A DNA stretch of 64,000 bases. Origin: Pedobacter panaciterrae (GTDB lineage: Bacteria > Bacteroidota > Bacteroidia > Sphingobacteriales > Sphingobacteriaceae). Position numbers and translations under genes: made by a program. The stretch lies in assembly GCF_001636695.1 (NCBI RefSeq), contig NZ_LGEL01000006.1, forward strand, positions 1 to 64,000, in the 5' to 3' direction. Shown piece by piece: positions 63,282 to 64,000 of this stretch. A model generated the notes under the pieces. That model did no database searches. It was not told the DNA's origin and saw only the letters and a program-made list of their open reading frames with translations. Position 1 is the first letter of the stretch; every line of letters starts with the position of its first letter.

Positions 63282-64000
63282 CCTCATACCGGTAAACTTG
63301 TCGGCCAAGTAAACCATCTGCATTAATCCCTTCTACGGTTACACGGTAAGTTCCTTTGTTATCTGAATTGAAATAAATTAATTTCGCTTTGCCTTCCTTA
63401 TCTGTAACAGTTGCCGGATTCCAGTAAATGGTACTTCTTAAATCTGCAAGTGGACTATCGGAGTCGGGAGTATCATAATTGGGTGCATAAAATTCCTTTA
63501 CAGCAGAAAAACCTATTGGAGCATAGTACACTACAGAAGGATTATACCCTGCACGAAAATTACCATTTCTCGTATAAATTGCCATCACAGGAGGGGGTTT
63601 GGAATCACTAATCCTTCCTCCAAGTAAACGCATGCTTGCCGCGGCACTGTTATAAACAAAATAGACCTTGCTGATATTTGAGCCGTCTCCTAATAGCAAA
63701 TCCTGAAAATCACAGCCTGCTATAGCCATTCCATCAATGGTCACCGCATATCTTCCATCCGATATAGAACGTGGTACCCAGACTGGGCCGCAATCCTCGT
63801 CAGTCAACAGATCGAAACGGACGCTTTTATTATTATTCATTTTTTCCAAACAATCTTTAAATGATCCACAGGGTTGCCTGCTATCCGGTCTAAAAACCTG
63901 ATCAGCCTGACTCTCATTTATGGTAATACCATATTTGGGCAATTTACTAGCTTGAATGCGCACCTCTTTCAATTGCTGGTCGCGCCCCATTCGTCCATGT
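63274..64000 (-). CDS. C-terminal part of a large surface protein (partial)
   Basis: The frame is open through the right edge, so only the last 242 or so residues are seen; an internal Met at 63990 should not be taken as the start. The fragment includes KEVRIQASKLPKYGI, a TonB-plug-like stretch (VTIDGMAIAGCDFQDLLLG ... ISKVYFVYNSAAASMRLLGG) and a final Ig-like domain (STIYWNPATVTDKEGKAKLIYFNSDNKGTYRVTVEGI, in parts; LGRQVYRYEVK at the end). This resembles the C-terminus of large Bacteroidota proteins with macroglobulin-like and TonB-plug-like domains. The role is unknown. Its stop lies eight bases inside the convergent DeoR gene. Confidence 0.72.
   Translation of the reverse strand, partial: HGRMGRDQQLKEVRIQASKLPKYGITINESQADQVFRPDSRQPCGSFKDCLEKMNNNKSVRFDLLTDEDCGPVWVPRSISDGRYAVTIDGMAIAGCDFQDLLLGDGSNISKVYFVYNSAAASMRLLGGRISDSKPPPVMAIYTRNGNFRAGYNPSVVYYAPIGFSAVKEFYAPNYDTPDSDSPLADLRSTIYWNPATVTDKEGKAKLIYFNSDNKGTYRVTVEGINADGLLGRQVYRYEVK

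Overview
The window looks like chromosomal DNA of a Bacteroidota member, most likely of the family Sphingobacteriaceae (Pedobacter or a close relative). The grounds are an AT-rich composition, three SusC/SusD outer-membrane pairs, a SusR-like hybrid two-component regulator, lipoproteins with a Cys-Lys-Lys start after the lipobox, TAnnTTTG-type -7 promoter elements, and many secreted glycoside hydrolases. The genus is inferred from gene content only.

Left end (1-10.4 kb): housekeeping and unlinked genes. These are a dicarboxylate symporter, an ECF sigma factor overlapping a membrane protein, a lipoprotein, a GH20 beta-hexosaminidase, thioredoxin reductase, an acyl-CoA carboxylase beta subunit and FabF. 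From 10.9 to 24 kb lies a polysaccharide utilisation locus (PUL 1). It holds a SusC/SusD pair, two GH43-type lipoproteins (one fused to a sialidase-fold, GH93-like domain) and a clan GH-A lipoprotein, read divergently from a 1329-residue hybrid sensor. The enzyme set points to arabinan or arabinose-decorated pectin. PUL 2 (24-30 kb) has SusC, SusD and a DUF1735/F5-8C surface lipoprotein but no enzyme; its 650-base upstream region carries two identical-core CAAACGTTTG palindromes 179 bases apart.

From 41.8 down to 30.7 kb a third SusC/SusD pair is followed, on the same strand with gaps of only 6-40 bases, by two DoxX-like membrane paralogues, a TIGR01777 epimerase, a PYROXD2/CrtI-like FAD oxidoreductase and a YeiH-type exporter. 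This seven-gene run is the most unusual arrangement in the window. A GH43 gene diverges from it. The stretch 43-51 kb holds a HxlR/SDR divergent pair, a methionine aminopeptidase, small secreted proteins, IMP dehydrogenase, and an outer-membrane barrel with an IPT/TIG lipoprotein.

The right third (50.9-63.3 kb) is a uronate catabolism region: lacI-type regulator, GH88 unsaturated glucuronyl hydrolase, kduI, DUF4861 protein and kduD in one direction; lutABC (lactate oxidation) divergent from it; then uxaC and uxuA, and a HAD nucleotidase-like gene divergent from a DeoR-family regulator. Together GH88, KduI and KduD carry unsaturated uronates, and UxaC and UxuA carry glucuronate/galacturonate, towards 2-keto-3-deoxygluconate. 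The lyases, fructuronate/tagaturonate reductase, KDG kinase and aldolase are not in the window. LacI-type palindromes sit before the lacI gene and before uxuA, suggesting a shared regulon.

Four copies of an interspersed, REP-like inverted repeat are scattered between genes; one has a perfect 30-bp stem. No tRNA, rRNA, CRISPR array, transposase or prophage gene was seen. The last gene runs off the right edge.
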